From Turritopsis dohrnii (lineage: Eukaryota > Cnidaria > Hydrozoa > Anthoathecata > Oceaniidae): a stretch of 64,000 bases of DNA. The translations under genes and the position numbers were made by a program. This document shows positions 21,461 through 35,000 of the stretch, piece after piece. The notes under the pieces were generated by a model, which searched no databases, was not told the origin of the DNA, and saw only the letters and a program-made list of their open reading frames with translations. The DNA lies in NCBI GenBank assembly GCA_027922465.2, contig BQMF02000281.1, forward strand, positions 248,001 to 312,000, read 5' to 3'. How positions within the stretch are numbered: position 1 is the stretch's first letter; each line of letters begins with the position of its first letter.

Positions 21461-24400
21461 CTACTCATAATTATTAACTTCTGCTTTCTGGAAGCGGAAG
21501 ACCTTCATAGCAGTTTCAGTGCAAGCATCAGCAACATGTCTTGGCTCTTGTGACAAACATTTTGCAATGCAACGAATAATAATCGAGAGAGTGCACGGCT
21601 CGTTATCTGCATAACAATGTTCCAGGAGTGTTTGACTGACGGGATCAATTTCTTCACGAGGGGTGTTGGGCGTCATGTATGGGGCATTGGTTTGAACAAT
21701 AATTCGATTTAATGGTAATGTACCATCTTTAATCGCTTGTCTTAAAGATTCACCATGCTTCTCTGAAAAGTATAGTTTATCATATTTACATATAGAAGAA
21801 CGACAAGACAATAATAACAACAAGAATAATAAAACAAACTACAAAGGATAAAGTCGTGCCCATGTCTTCTTAAATCGTAACATACATATAATTAAAAGGT
21901 TTTCGTATTTACTTACTTATTTACTGTTGAAACTGAGTTATTACAATATGTATTTATTTATAGAGGGTAACTTGAAGAGCATACCAATATTTCCAGTTGC
22001 TTAACCAGTTAGGCTCTCAGTACTGGTGTTGCTTAAATTTACTTACCAAAACGAGTACTGTTGCTTATAAAGGGGGTTGCTTATAAAAAAAATCATGTAT
22101 TGCTATATATGGTGGATTCAAAATGTTACCTTTGCATACATATCCAGTAACACCTATGTAATAACCCTTGTCAACATATGTTTTGATTTCCTCAGGAGTT
22201 CCAGTAAAACAATGGATAACAACAGGTGGAAGGGATGTTTCAAATTCATTCAGAACATCCAGTATGCCTTGATGAGAATCACGTTCGTGAACCAACAAGG
22301 CTTTCTGGTACCGAACTGCAAGTTGAACCTAAACACAACTACTGGTAATAGCAAAGTAACATATGAATACAAGTGTGTGTATGTGACGAGAAATTTTTAA
22401 GCCTCTTATCTTGACAGTTCGAATTTATTATTTGTTACTGTTTCATTGTTTTGTTTGTATTAAGCTAAGGGGACACGAGCAACATTTTTCTTGCGATTGC
22501 AACAAAAATCCGTTTTGATGCAATTGCAAGACATTTGTTGCTTGTGTCCCCATAGTATCTTTTTCAGTTGCTGCAACAAATTTCACCCATAAAAATGTTG
22601 CAGCAACAAATTTTTCATGTTGCAAATGCGTTTTGTAAAGTGTTGCTGGTGTCCCCATATTTGCAACATGCTTTTATACACAACTATTATTTTAATCCAA
22701 TGATATTCGTTTATTTTTGCTGACATGTCAAAACAAGTTCACTTCGGTTATCATAACATGGCTTCCGTCAAATCACGCAGTATTTTGTTGCAAGAAATTC
22801 AACATAGGTGACACTACGTGTGACTGCAAGAAAGAGAATCTTGCTGCAATCGCATGAAAAATGTTGCTTGTGTCTTCCACAGCAGATTCAGGAATAGTGT
22901 CATCGCTCATTGTTGCCATAGTTAAATATTCATACTTCATACCTCACCTTGTTGTTTTGGATATTTATGACTTAAATAGTTATGTAGTTGAATGTCACAA
23001 ACAGTTTAAGCTAAGTCATTTCAGGGAAAAATAATACAGGAACTTAATGTTGGGCAGCAGTCCGATAGCTTTAAAGCTAGGCTGAAATGAATTTCTAAAA
23101 ATAATTTAAATTTAATACCAACACAAATCATTCTCAAATAATGACCACTCATGTTTCTTATTGTTCAAATGTGATAATAAAACTGCTAAATTAAACAAAC
23201 AATAACCTTTTGTTAGCCTGTGTTAACATATGGAAATCAGAATTATTTACCTGTTTCTTGAATGCAGCCTCTTGAATGTCCCTAGGAGAATATTCACGCT
23301 TGTAATCTAGACCACATTCACCAACTGCAACAACTTCTGGCACTTTCACTAATTCTTCCAGCTGATCTAATGATTTATCATTCCAATCATCTTTAACAAA
23401 ATGTGGATGGATACCTACAGCAGCATAAAGGATATTTGGTCTAGTTTTCGACATGACAACAGCTGATTTACAGCCAACCATTTTCAACCCAGTAATCACC
23501 ATCTTTTGAACACCAGCTGCTAAAGCTCGTGCAATAACATAATCAGTATTTTGACTGAATCTAAAATACAAATCATTAATTTTTAGTCCTAAAAAGTTCC
23601 AGAACCATTTACATCAACTAAAAGAAAGCTGATAATACAAATACAATTAATATTTAAATTGGAATCCATTTTTAAAAACAATAACTGTCACCTACACACA
23701 ACATATAAATTCATCTAGAAATCTCACACCTGTTGTTGGTAAGATTTACACCACAATCAACAAGGTGAAAAACCTGGTCTGGTTCGAGAGTTGGCAGTGT
23801 AAATTTATTTTTCGGACGAGGACCCCACGCTTTATTTCCACCTCCACCTCGACCACGACCAAAACCACCACGTCTATTGTTGTGACGATATGGTCTTTTG
23901 TTTTTATTTTCTTTATCTTCCTTATCATCATCTGGTTTGCTTTTTGCTTCTTCAATGACCAGTATTTTTCCATAAAATTCTATCCCATTTAATTTCATAA
24001 GTTCATGGTGTACATGTTCTGGAGCATTAACAAATGCAAAGTTTTTAGATTTTCCTGACTTTTCACAGGTTGCAAGTTCAACACTGCATTTTTGACGCAA
24101 GTACGGCGTAGTACCGAGTCCAAACAGTTGTGTTAAGTCTTCTGTAGTGACATTTGAGCCAAGGTTTCCTAAAAAGATATAGTCCAACAGCAAACATTAG
24201 TTTTTCAAAGTAAAACAAAATGAGAGCAAAAAGAACAGCATTGTTGATCAAACTTTAAATTTGCAATGGTTTCTAATAAATTCAAAAACACAGTTGTATA
24301 ACCAGCAGAGCTCCGTAATTTTGCTGTCATTTTTACCGTTATGTCCCGTTCCAAAGTATCAATAGGGTTGATTTCCAAAAAATATAAGGCTTTATCCCAC

Positions 24401-24543
24401 TTGTCATGTGGTCGGTCAAGTGAAAATGAAAATTCAAAACCAATCAATCGAGGCGACCATTTCTTGACTTTAATAAAACGAACATCATTCTTACCAACAT
24501 AAATTCGTTTAATTTCTGTTTCGGTGGGAGGACCGGTATTCAT
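21461..24543 (-). CDS. RRM-RGG-TatD fusion protein (TatD-type nuclease fold)
   Basis: Five exons on the minus strand (24543-24495, 24168-23730, 23560-23251, 22328-22130, 21762-21461) join in phase to 432 aa. Residues about 13-92 form one RRM: RNP2 IYVGNL across the first junction, RNP1 KSKNFAFV. Next come an acidic/basic linker and an RGG-like tract (RRGGFGRGRGGGG, about 115-127). From about 149 the chain is a TatD metal-dependent hydrolase, close to E. coli TatD: VDCGVNLTNNRF, GIHPH, VAVGECGLDY (Glu244), VHERDSH (His280), VIHCFTGT (His305), YIGVTGYVC. The last metal-binding motif, normally ETDAP, reads Q356-T-N358-A-P. The expected Asp ligand is therefore Asn, and nuclease activity may be lost or changed. 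TatD proteins are 3'-5' DNA/RNA exonucleases; an RNA substrate is inferred from the RRM. No paralogue or operon context is available. Confidence 0.85.
22469..22878. mobile_element. MITE in intron 3 of the RRM-TatD gene
   Basis: The left end GGGGACACGAGCAACATTTT and the reverse complement of the right end GGAAGACACAAGCAACATTT make inverted repeats of about 40 bp. They continue as CTTGCGATTGCAACAA and CATGCGATTGCAGCAA. Internal copies of GTTGCTGGTGTCCCCAT and TTGCTTGTGTCCCCAT form extra subterminal repeats. It has no coding capacity. The ends look hAT-like, but the target duplication is not clear. Confidence 0.65.
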
Positions 24544-25355
24544 TGTGGAAGATTTCGCACTCTCCTAGGTGAAATGCAGATGGCAAGAGAAGATAGACAA
24601 GCCCCAGCGAACTTTATGATTTGACACTCACACGTGCAAAATAAAGACCAAGAAGTCTGAGTCTAGCTTATCATTGGCTGAAGAAAGCAGTTTTAGTGAC
24701 GTCATTATATTGGTCAGCAAATGGGACATAATTTCAATTCACTCATATTTTCAAACCTTATCGATTTTTCTTACTTCTGCTTTTACTTGAAAAGATTTCA
24801 CTAAAATTGCTGTTCGATCAAGTTAGCAAACCCTTAACCAGTGAATAATTCAAAAGTTAAGTAATGTTACTTTCCGTTCAACCTAATTACCCAAACTTTG
24901 GATTGATAAAGGAGAGCAACTTTCGTGTAATGTAAACACGGCTTCAATTATGCTCCGAAAAACATTAAAAAATGGCAATTCAACCTTCTTCTTTTTATGA
25001 AAGAAAAATATGTCACTTTATTCTCTTTTTCCTCACAACTCTTCTCATTTCTGCAGCAATTTCTAAAGACTGCGCTAGATAAGATTTTTATTTTTAAATG
25101 GATGATGAGATGGATTCGTCCAAACCCCAGTAGGTAGAGATATTATTATTGGAGCAGCAACTTATTTGTTTGGAAGAAAAGAGAGAAAAGAAAAGCATTT
25201 ATAATACTCTCTCTTTGTCTTCTTTCTGCTCTAGCGTAGGTGCTACATGGTAATGTTTATGTCTTCCAGTTTATGTCTGGTGGTGGTAGGGGAGAGTGAA
25301 CATTAGTACCCGCGAAAACCTTTGATTTATATACCTCTATCATCCAAGATAAATA
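24544..25355. other. 5' flank of the RRM-TatD gene and spacer
   Basis: Contains the presumed promoter of the RRM-TatD gene. No other feature is recognised. Confidence 0.35.
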
Positions 25356-27265
25356 CTGTAAAGCGAGGTGACTTCGATCAATTTTGCCACTATTTTAAAA
25401 GTAACTTCCGAAATACTAAACCATTACTTCTGAAACTTTGGAATCATTACATTACATATTTCTTCTATTTCAGTGCAAAATTTCACATTAACTAAACTTA
25501 TAATTCCAGAGAAATAACCTGATCTTGCCAGGAAAACGACAATATCAATTATGGGGTGACTTCGATCAGCTTATGAGAAGCGCCAAATTACTTATATTTA
25601 TATTTGACAATGTTTTTAAAGCACCATTATTACAATATTAACAGACCACCATTTCTCATCCGCGGTAAATGTTCGACCGTAAAGATTAGCGAATGTTTGT
25701 AAAACAAAAGATATTTAAGACTTTCACACATGTGTGACCCTCATTAATACGAAACGAAATTAACGTTGAAATTTCATTGTATCTCAAACAAAATTTTTGA
25801 GATCTATCATCATGGGGAAAGAGCACGCTTATTAAAATTTCTTCGGTAAGTCATTAAATCTCCCATGAGATACGACGACTCTTCACGAAGTTCTTGCGAA
25901 CATGTAACTTATAGCGATATAAAACATTCGTTTTTTTCGTGTTTTTATAAACACGATATTATCGATAAAGGAATAAGGAAAAGAAAAACAGAATATGGCG
26001 GTGAAGAACAGAATTTCTTTCAGACATATTATAATTTTTTTTACCATCAGCCTCTATACTTCACATATCTACCAAAAATGTCCAGGCTAAACTCATGAAT
26101 ACGACGTAGAGCGATGACCAATGTGAGCGGTGAAAATTTTGATTTTGAAAACTCAAAATTTCAGAATGCTAAAACATTGTAAAAAATAAGTTATCTGAAG
26201 CCATTAAAATCATTAAGCGTGTGATAACGTAATTGTTTCAGAAACAATATCGAAAGCAGGCACTTACTTACTTACTTACTTACTTACTTGTACTTACTTA
26301 AAACTTGTAAATTGAATATTATATAATAAAATTTCTGTTTCAGAGTATCCAACTTTCTTTTTCGTGCTTCTCTTAGTTAGGGATATACTTCCTTTACCAT
26401 TTCGATAGAGATGTCACTTAGAAATTGATCCATCGTCTTTGTTTTTTCTACACAAGCGCTTCATCATTTCATCCGGATTATGCGAATTTATTGCGCCATT
26501 GCATATGACATGTATATGGAGTATGAAACGGCATCCATATATCAAAAAGGCAAGAAGAAGCCCTGGTAACGAGGTTAAGTATGAAATTGTAAAAGTAACA
26601 ACATGCAGCCCGTCTATCGCCAATTTCACAATAAGTATGGTGTGCCCATAGCCTTGAACGGAGGATATAATTGCAGCACAGATTTGTTCAGAATTCTGAT
26701 TAGTATTCAGTTATGGTAATTAGTAAAACTAGTCTATTGAAGTTCAATTCTTAGATTATTGACCCTTTCTATTAATGGAACTTATAATAAGTACCAAATG
26801 ACCTTTGAAACTCCATCGGCTGAACTTTATCACACATCAATGATTCGATTGCATCATAATTGATAAGAATATTTATGCAATAATCGAAGAGACGAAGTGT
26901 ATCGAGTGAAAAAAAACGAAACATTTTAATGGTATATTTCTGTCAATTTTAAATATTTTTTGATAACATTCTGGAATTACTCCCTTTGACCTTTCTATTT
27001 TACAAATGTAAAAAAATATATATTTGGCAATATGCTATATCGCCGTGACGTGCTATATTACAGGGTTACTGATTTTCGGCGCTTTGTTCATCTTCAGCTT
27101 TCGAAAAACTTCCTTGATTAATGAAATTTTTCTATTGAATGTTGCGCTAGATAGTCTCCGAACGGAATCTGAAAACAATTTGGAGTTTCATTTCATGAGA
27201 AATGACGTTTTTTTTGACGCTGTTTCAAGTCACCCCGGGTGTTTCAAGTCACCCCGCTTTACGGC
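25356..27265. mobile_element. DNA element of about 1.9 kb with GTAAAGCGGGGTGACTT ends
   Basis: The left end TGTAAAGCGAGGTGACTTCG and the reverse complement of the right end CCGTAAAGCGGGGTGACTTG are inverted repeats. Each is followed by a second copy of GGGGTGACTT (25553 on the left, 27226-27236 on the right). A simple ACTT array lies inside at about 26262-26300. Several short open frames (for example 25865-26098) show no transposase motif, so I regard it as non-autonomous. The superfamily is not recognised. Confidence 0.55.
26262..26300. repeat. Simple repeat (ACTT)n
   Basis: About eight tandem copies of CTTA/ACTT with one interruption. Confidence 0.9.
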
Positions 27266-27450
27266 ACATATTCAGTATTTAAGGTGACATTGATGACTTG
27301 TAAGCTAGTTCTTATTTAGTCTATTCATTAGTTTCTTTGTTTTTACTTTATATAGGATAGATATTTAACGTAACTTTATTGGTTTTTTTTATTACTTTCG
27401 CAAAAATAACAGTTATAACCTTTTTTCTGACCTTTCTCTATCACCTCCCC

Positions 27451-28922
27451 GGGATCGTCTCCAAAATATCGATTAAAATTAGCTTAGTTTTATCGCTTAT
27501 GATTTTTTTATTTAGCGATTGTAAACGAATATAATGTGAATCAAATCGTTAGAATATAAGCGATTAAATTTAATCAATTTTCCTATAAGCGAATGTTAAT
27601 TTGCGTAAGCGATTTTAAGCGAATTGATCGAGTTTGAAAAATACTTTGTTTGGAAATATTTTGTTTTTACATGCATGTGTTTCTCTTGTTTCTCTTATTT
27701 TTCAGATGCTTCAGATTCAACCGGCAAAAAAGCTTCTTCGAATTTGCCTAGTATTTTGTTTTCATTTCACCGCTGTCTTACAACAAGATTTTTTCCGCTT
27801 TTTGAAAATCTTATCGTGATTGGGTCTATCAGTGGACAAGAAAGCTAGATTATGACATCACCAAAGCTAAAGTTTTCACCACTGAAACACGAAACGTTTC
27901 AGATTTTGCTCGCGATGCTCACGCTCACTGAAAATATTTTTCGAAAAGAAAATGTAAATAAAAACTAAAAATCGTTGCTATTGCCGTAATAAGATTATTT
28001 GTTTACATCGTAGATTCCATGTTTCATATGTGACCATCCAAGGGATTTTAATGACAAACGATATAAATAAAATAAAGTAACGGTATTTTGTTAGAATATG
28101 AAAAGTAGGATTCACCTACTCACTACGTTTTGTTTCATTCACCGTCTATGTATGTTTATATTTTTCATATTCCCATGCGCCAGTTTTCGAAGTTGGAACA
28201 TAACCGGGAGTATTATATCTGATTGCTATTTTGCCAAATAAAAATAAAAAGTTCATGAAAAACATTTTTTTCTTGATAAAGGATGTCTACACTGTCAAAA
28301 CATTGTTGTTGTTATCACGACTTCAGCATTATTTTGAAAACTCAATGTGACAGATGTATAATTACAGGTAGCACGCGTTAGTGTTTAATAATGAACCGAT
28401 TACCTGGTTCTTATTCAGTTAGAGATAAAAGAAACAACAGTTTGTTCTCAGGTTGTTACAAATATAGAAACTGTCTGCTATAATTCTGTTTTGTTTAAGT
28501 CGTTCTACCGCTGTTATGTGAAATGAACATGGTTCACATTCAGTTCAAGAAAAAAGAAAAAAAAAGTTTGTTTTAAAGCTACTACCAATAGGAACCGTCC
28601 CTTACAAATCTTTTTTGAGTTGTTCGATCGATATTTTGGTATATTCCTTGGGGGTAATGTTTATCAGAATTTTAATCCACAATTTAGTGTGTGATATAGA
28701 ATCAAAAAAGCGATTCGTGTGAAGTGGAAAAGCGATTAAGTGCTTAAGTTTAGCGGATTTTTTATCGATTTTTGCCGATGATAAGCGAATTATAAGCGAA
28801 AAATAAACGATTTAAATGATTGAAAATTTGTTTGATAGTTTGTACAAAAATTTTCCGAAAATCGCTAGCGTAAATTCGCTAATAAGCGCTTATTATATCG
28901 CTTATAATTTGGAGACGATCCC
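27451..28922. mobile_element. DNA element of about 1.5 kb with GGGATCGTCTCCAAA ends
   Basis: 27451-27465 is the exact reverse complement of the right end at 28922. Both subterminal regions (27460-27630 and 28700-28910) are packed with AAGCGATT / AATCGCTT / AAGCGAAT boxes in both orientations, as in transposase-binding arrays. The interior has no transposase frame. No clear target duplication was seen. Confidence 0.65.
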
Positions 28923-29480
28923 TAGGTAGGTGACATAAGGGATCACCAGTCATGCCATGTTTGTCAGTTATGTGGGTCTTGACATCTTTCATGAGTGTTG
29001 CAAGCATTCATTTAACTTTATGCTTTCTGATAAAGACCCCACAAACAAGGAGACTGAAACACTCATGTTGCATTTATTTTCTTCAACAACAGTATCTTGT
29101 GAATAGCTGAAATTCTGGTTCAGAAAAATAGAAACTCAATATTTCTGGTGTTTTTTTAGCAAAATCAAGCAATTAGCTACACGTTCAGAAATGCCTGTTT
29201 ACATTTGAGACAGAAAATTTGGAGTTACAAATTTTGATAGTAAGGGGAAAAACAGCACACAAAAACTTTGAGTTGCCTCAAAAATTGCGAATTGTGACCT
29301 GCTAATTTTAAACCTGCCTTTTAAGTAAATATTTTTGAAACAAACCTAAATACATCTGGGCATGTGAATCTTTCTCCCATCGTAGCTGCAGAAAGATTTC
29401 ATTGATCTTCTGTGACCATTAAAAATTATTTTAAATGATAACTATACTCAGTTTTTCGTTATTTAGTAGCTAACAACGGA
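28923..29480. other. Spacer, nothing recognised
   Basis: No coding signal and no repeat identified. Confidence 0.35.
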
Positions 29481-29951
29481 CGCCATTGCAGTGCTCTGCG
29501 ATGGAAATTTTGACGTCACAGCGTGATCGTTCTTTTTGTAAGGATTACATAAACTACAATATTTTGTTTTTGTTGATGAAAGTTCTTGTGTGCTTTGTGA
29601 TATAAAACCTTTATTAAAAAGTATTTCGTTTTAGATTTATAGCAGGTATATGTGCGTAGGTGAGTTTTTGAACAAATGTGTATATTTTAGATGTATAAAA
29701 AATGAAATCTTCAGTATGACTGTTTTTGTTTTTCTTGAATCTATAACGATAAACTTATTTTACATTTTGCTGTTTCTTGATGTTTAAGATTGTTATGTTA
29801 TGTTCCTGTTTTCTTTGTTGTTTTTCTACCGTTTCTCGTATCTTTAGAACGTAGGTGTAAAAAACATGTCATCATGTGCTGCCTACATCTGATGTTTCTG
29901 CAAATGAAATTCGCTCTGTGACGTCATGATATAACGAAAGCTGTAATGGCG
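29481..29951. mobile_element. Possible MITE with CGCCATTRCAG ends
   Basis: The left CGCCATTGCAGTGCTCTGCG with TTTTGACGTCACAG is mirrored, in reverse complement, by CGCCATTACAGCTTTCG with ATGACGTCACAG at the right end. The arms match with gaps and no target duplication is seen. Confidence 0.4.
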
Positions 29952-31288
29952 ATTTAACTAAGTTGTTTTTTTAGCAGTTTTTTTCATTTAGAATACCTTT
30001 TATACATAAAAAGGTGTTCCTCTAGGATAAGTATTTCATGCTCAAATTCAGAAAAGAAATTTAAAGGTTTAATGGGCGATTACTGATCAATGATTGTTGA
30101 GATTCGAAAGACGATTGTCTGGAATGTAATTGAGACGATGTATGTGATCGCTAAACATTTACTCATTCCATTTCTTTTTTTTTTCTTACTTCTATTAAGA
30201 CTTATTAGAAGTTATATATTATTATTAAATGAATCTATTGGTTTCTGGACACATTCTGCTTGTGTATTAATGTAATGTGAAGGTCATTTACAATTTATTT
30301 TTTGGTATTTTTCTCCTTCCTCAGAATTTCTTGGATCAATTTAAATATAATACAACAAAAAGATATAGTTACAACCACTGCTTATGTTCGCGCAATAAAT
30401 ACGATCTCGATTTTTTTGTGTGTATGATATTCAAACTGGTGAACAAAAAATTATTTTTTCGGGGAAGGGGAAGGGACTTAAAAACATACTCCTCTATATG
30501 AAACGAAACATGCTCAACTTGGATTATTCAAGATAACTTATGTATATTAGGCCATTATTCACCAAATGTTCTGTTGCTAGGGAGAACGACCACCATTACT
30601 AAGGTAATTTTGAAATTTCCTTTGTTATACAAATTCATTTCTTCGCCTAACGAAAGAATAAGTAAAATTTTCATTGTGATCGCCGATTTTTTCAACATAA
30701 CGATCTCATAATCGTACAATTACTTTGAATTGGTGCATGTAATAAAGAGGACATAGTGGACATCTAGAGTATTTCCACAAATTTCATTGTACTAAGCCTT
30801 TACACTCCTCATGCCAAATGTTTTCATGTGAAGAGTGAAGGTTTATGTTTTCGTAATAAAAAATAAAACATTTGAAATATTCCCTGTAGTGCCACATGTC
30901 AGGCTAAATTAAGCCACAGTGACAGTTGTTAACAAATGATTTCTAGAATTAAAATATTCTTTGTTTACATACATGAGATTTTGTTACATTTTCTGTGCAG
31001 CAAGAATCCTGACAACTTTCTGTGTTTTTTTTGTTATTTGTCATACCTATACAAGCCTATGCAAGTTCTTTTAAAACATCAACAGAAGAATGTTACCTTA
31101 GTATTCTTATATTCTGATTATCAATTGTCATTTCCAAGATAATGGCTATGATTGCAATGAATTTGGTTACTGTATGAATTTGATTTTTACAAACAGCAAA
31201 ATGAGCATGCCCTGAACATTAGTTTGTCCTTATTAACTCGTCCTCTCTGAAATTCAAACAGTTTTATAGTTTCGAAAAGATGTCAATT
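29952..31288. other. Spacer, no gene seen
   Basis: Low-complexity AT-rich DNA. Open frames at 30090-30501 and 30936-31142 have no domain or splice support. Confidence 0.35.
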
Positions 31289-31853
31289 AAGCTTGGTTTC
31301 GCGTTAAACAGGTGGGTTAAATTGAGATAAATTGACACCCAATGGATGATGAGTCATTAGCGCTTCAAATTTGTCTTCAATTAGCACCTATTAACCCGGA
31401 AATTAAATATCAAAAAATTTTGATATTTCAACCCCACCTGCTGTATCAAAGAATAACAACATTGATATTAGATTACTAATGTTCAAAATCAAAATCTGAT
31501 CTATTTACTCATAATTACAAGGACGTTTGAATCATATTATCATTTATATGGTGGACAAAAGTCTATCGTTTCAAGAAGAAGAATTACTCACGGAAAAAGT
31601 CAGGTTATATGTGTGTTTGTATGACAAAAATAGATAAAACCTTCAATGGAAGTGATATAAGTGCTGGGAGATAAATATCAGAAAAGGTAGATTTCATTGA
31701 AAATAGTAAGTAAAGAGTTTACAAGAATTGTGTAGTGTAAGCTCATAAACTTAAGTGGAAACGTCTTTCCTTTAATACTCAATATGATTAAAAGAAACAA
31801 AAAATTAACCCCAAAAAATTAATGTGATTCAGTGCCTAATAGAAACCAAGCTT
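31289..31853. mobile_element. Possible MITE with AAGCTTGGTTTC ends
   Basis: A perfect 12-bp inverted pair (AAGCTTGGTTTC at 31289, GAAACCAAGCTT ending at 31853) bounds 565 bp of non-coding DNA. No target duplication is evident. Chance cannot be excluded. Confidence 0.35.
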
Positions 31854-32064
31854 TAGTACAATGAATTTTTTTTACAAATGATGTATGCTAATAAAAATGA
31901 CAATATTCTTTCCTTATGATTGTATAGAAATCTTATTACCTAACCCTCAATGAAAACAGAGTGCATGAATTTGTGTAGAATCAAAAAGTGAAGAAAAATG
32001 TAAAAGCCAAAACAGCAAATCACTTTAGGATGTCATCTAATTCTGCTCAGAATATTGCAAAACA

Positions 32065-35000
32065 ATGAGCAGTGGTCATATGGCAGTCGAAAAATGTTTC
32101 GAAGAGGCAGAAGAAAGTGGCTCCTTGCAAATCAACCACAAAGGTTTAAAGTTGTTTCCAATATGTGTTGATGATTACGATCTGGTTGATGTACTTACTG
32201 TTGGTATGTGATGATTATTACACTTACTTTAAAGTATCCTGAATTTCCTACTTTATGATGTAATTTGTTTTTTTTCTTAGATATCTCCCGTAATCGGTTT
32301 TCTGAATTACCTGCAGAGCTGCTTTCATTTGTCATGATGGAAAGAATGAATTGTTCTAATAACTTTATAAAAACATTACCAGATCTCGGTCATTTAAATG
32401 CTCTTACTCACTTAGATGTTAGGTATATTTACATTTTTTACATATGTTTTATCTCCTACAGACCTTCATTTTACAATATTTTGTTTTTAGTCAAAATCAA
32501 TTACAAAGTCTTCCTGTTCATTTATGCTCTCTACCATTGAAAATTTTAAATGCAAGTCATAACAAAATCTCGATTATTCCAAGTGAAATTGGTTTGCTGA
32601 GTAAGCTCCAGTTAATGGTATGTTACAACAACAAGTGTTTTATCCGGATTGTTTTTCTATACGATATTAAATTTCAAATATTCTCACCTGTTTAGGATTT
32701 ATCAAATAATGAGTTAACTAACCTACCAAGTACTTTGGGTGATTTGTCTTCTATTCGGTCACTTAATATTAGAAGAAATAAAATTGTTTCACTTCCAGAT
32801 GGTAAGTTTTTTAAATAAATAAATGAAATTTTAATCTTTATTATCATTTTTACCCGTCAGGCTGAATCAAAAATTGTTTCTACTTCGGACTTGTTTTTCA
32901 GCAAAATATACTTTGCTTGATCTTTATATCTGCATTCTCGGAAAATTCAATCTGAAAGAGATCTGCCATTATTTCTCATGGGGAGAACTAAAGCCAACAG
33001 TTTAAAAGAGAATCTCCACACGAGATTTTTTATCTTGATTGTTTTTGATGATGTCAGCCATTCATTTCCACACCCATTTCTCATTGTTCTAATGAGGAAT
33101 TCATGCTGACACTGCAGTTCTGTTTATCAGTCCGTTATCTTTAAAACAATCATCCATTTCTCTTTTAGAGCTTAGCAAGTTAAAAAATTTAGCCAAACTG
33201 AATTTTTCCTGTAACAGGATATCGACAATACCTCCTGCTTTTCGATTGATTTCATCATTAATAGAACTAGATTTAACAAATAATCCACTATCATCTCCAC
33301 CAGCACAAGTAAGTTTACATTCCTTGGCTTGAGCATTTTTCATATTTCATTAATTTTATTATTATAGTGAAAGAGTTTTTTTTTCTTTCAGATTTGCTTA
33401 AAAGGAAGGCTACATATTGTCAAGTATTTGAGCATTGCTGCACAACAACAAGAAAAAGTAAGTTATTTATGTTTTAACAAGTCCTTAGATTTTTATTTGT
33501 CATGTTAAATTGATCATTTCATTGCTTCTCTAAGAGATGAATGGTGTTTGCTACTTTAGTTGGATTAATTTTCACGAGTTCGAAAATTCAAAAAAAATTT
33601 TTAATCTATTTTTGCAGATAAGCACTTGTTTTGAAAAAATTTATGTGAGAATAATTCTTGATGAAATTGATTTGATCTTAGAGGTGGACAATGCCTGTTG
33701 AGAAAAGTCTGATCCAGTCTCCTTCACCTACTTTGATGACAAGGTGAATATTATATTTTGTAGCATATTTGAATCTGAAGCGAAAATGAACAGAATTTCA
33801 TAATGAAGGAGAAAAGATGATTATTTTCAGTGTTTTTATTTTAGTAGTGGTGATAAATTTATGCCTGTTGAATCACAAACAGATGTGAGTCAAAATATGG
33901 ATAAGAATGTACTAAGTCGTCATAACACATTGACAAATGAAGTAAGTTTGTGATCTGTGTTTTACACCATCTGTAATGTCACTACCTTTTTCCAAGTGGT
34001 TCTGCTGTGCAAAAATGAACGGAGAGTATTGCAGTCTAAGAATTGTTGCCAACAGTCAACAGTCAAAATGTCATTATTGTTGAAAAAAGCTTGCTGTTTT
34101 TTTCAAATACATTGTAAATATCTATCCATTACTTTCAGGAAGAAGATAAATTAGGAAAAGAGTTTGTTGACAATCCTGGAAATTCTAGAATTGCAGATGA
34201 CCAAGAATGTGTAATGGTATTTTTCTCTAATGCTTCAATCTTACTCTTTGCTTGTTTATTGATAAGCTTAATGTTATTTTGTGTTCTGTAGAATACGACT
34301 TTAACGGAAACAAACCAGCAACCTTCACCTGCAAAGGATAAACCCAAGCTTCCACGTAAACCAAATTCATTTTCCATTCAAGACAGAAAACAGCGATTAC
34401 AAGAAAAGGGGAAATTAACACCTCAACCTTACCAGTATGTATTAGTTATATTGCATCAATAGTTGAAATGCATTTATTAGGAGCTCTCAACCAATGAAAC
34501 ATAACAAAGAACATAATGTAAAATCTAAAATCTAAATTCTAAGTGACAACCATTATTGATTTTGTTCACGTATTAAACTGGAAATGTGTAAATTCACAAA
34601 GCTTTTATGATGTTCGTTTTTATGTTAAATCTGTCATAGTGGCTTGCTGCTGCCTCGTTGCCGTCAATGTCTAATAGATGAATTCTCATCATGCTCTACA
34701 AAAGTTTGAGTGTCAAAAAATTATCGGAATGATTATAGTGTAAAAACATGTGACATAAAGTGAAAAAATGCTGAAAAATTACTAAATTAAATTAATGAAA
34801 TTTTTCTGAAATTTTTTTTTATCAGCTGGTTTACTCCCAAAAGTTCCAAAATAACTTTAATGTAGCAAATGAGTTGATAAGAATTTTGTTATTTTGAAAA
34901 TAACTATTTTGAAAGATTTTAGAACGTGATTTATAAAAAACCTTTTGCTACTAGAATTTCTTTAAGAATACTAACATTTGGTTTTCCTTATTTGGTAATA

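Noticed and set aside
24205..24494. Long extension of the first TatD exon frame (about 95 codons after IYVGK)
   Set aside because: A good donor (GTAAGA) at 24494 and the RRM motif IYVGNL across the junction show that the extension is intron 1, despite its protein-like look.
30090..30501. Hydrophobic open frames
   Set aside because: Poly-T/A-rich sequence in any AT-rich genome yields such Phe/Leu/Ile frames. No start context or homology.
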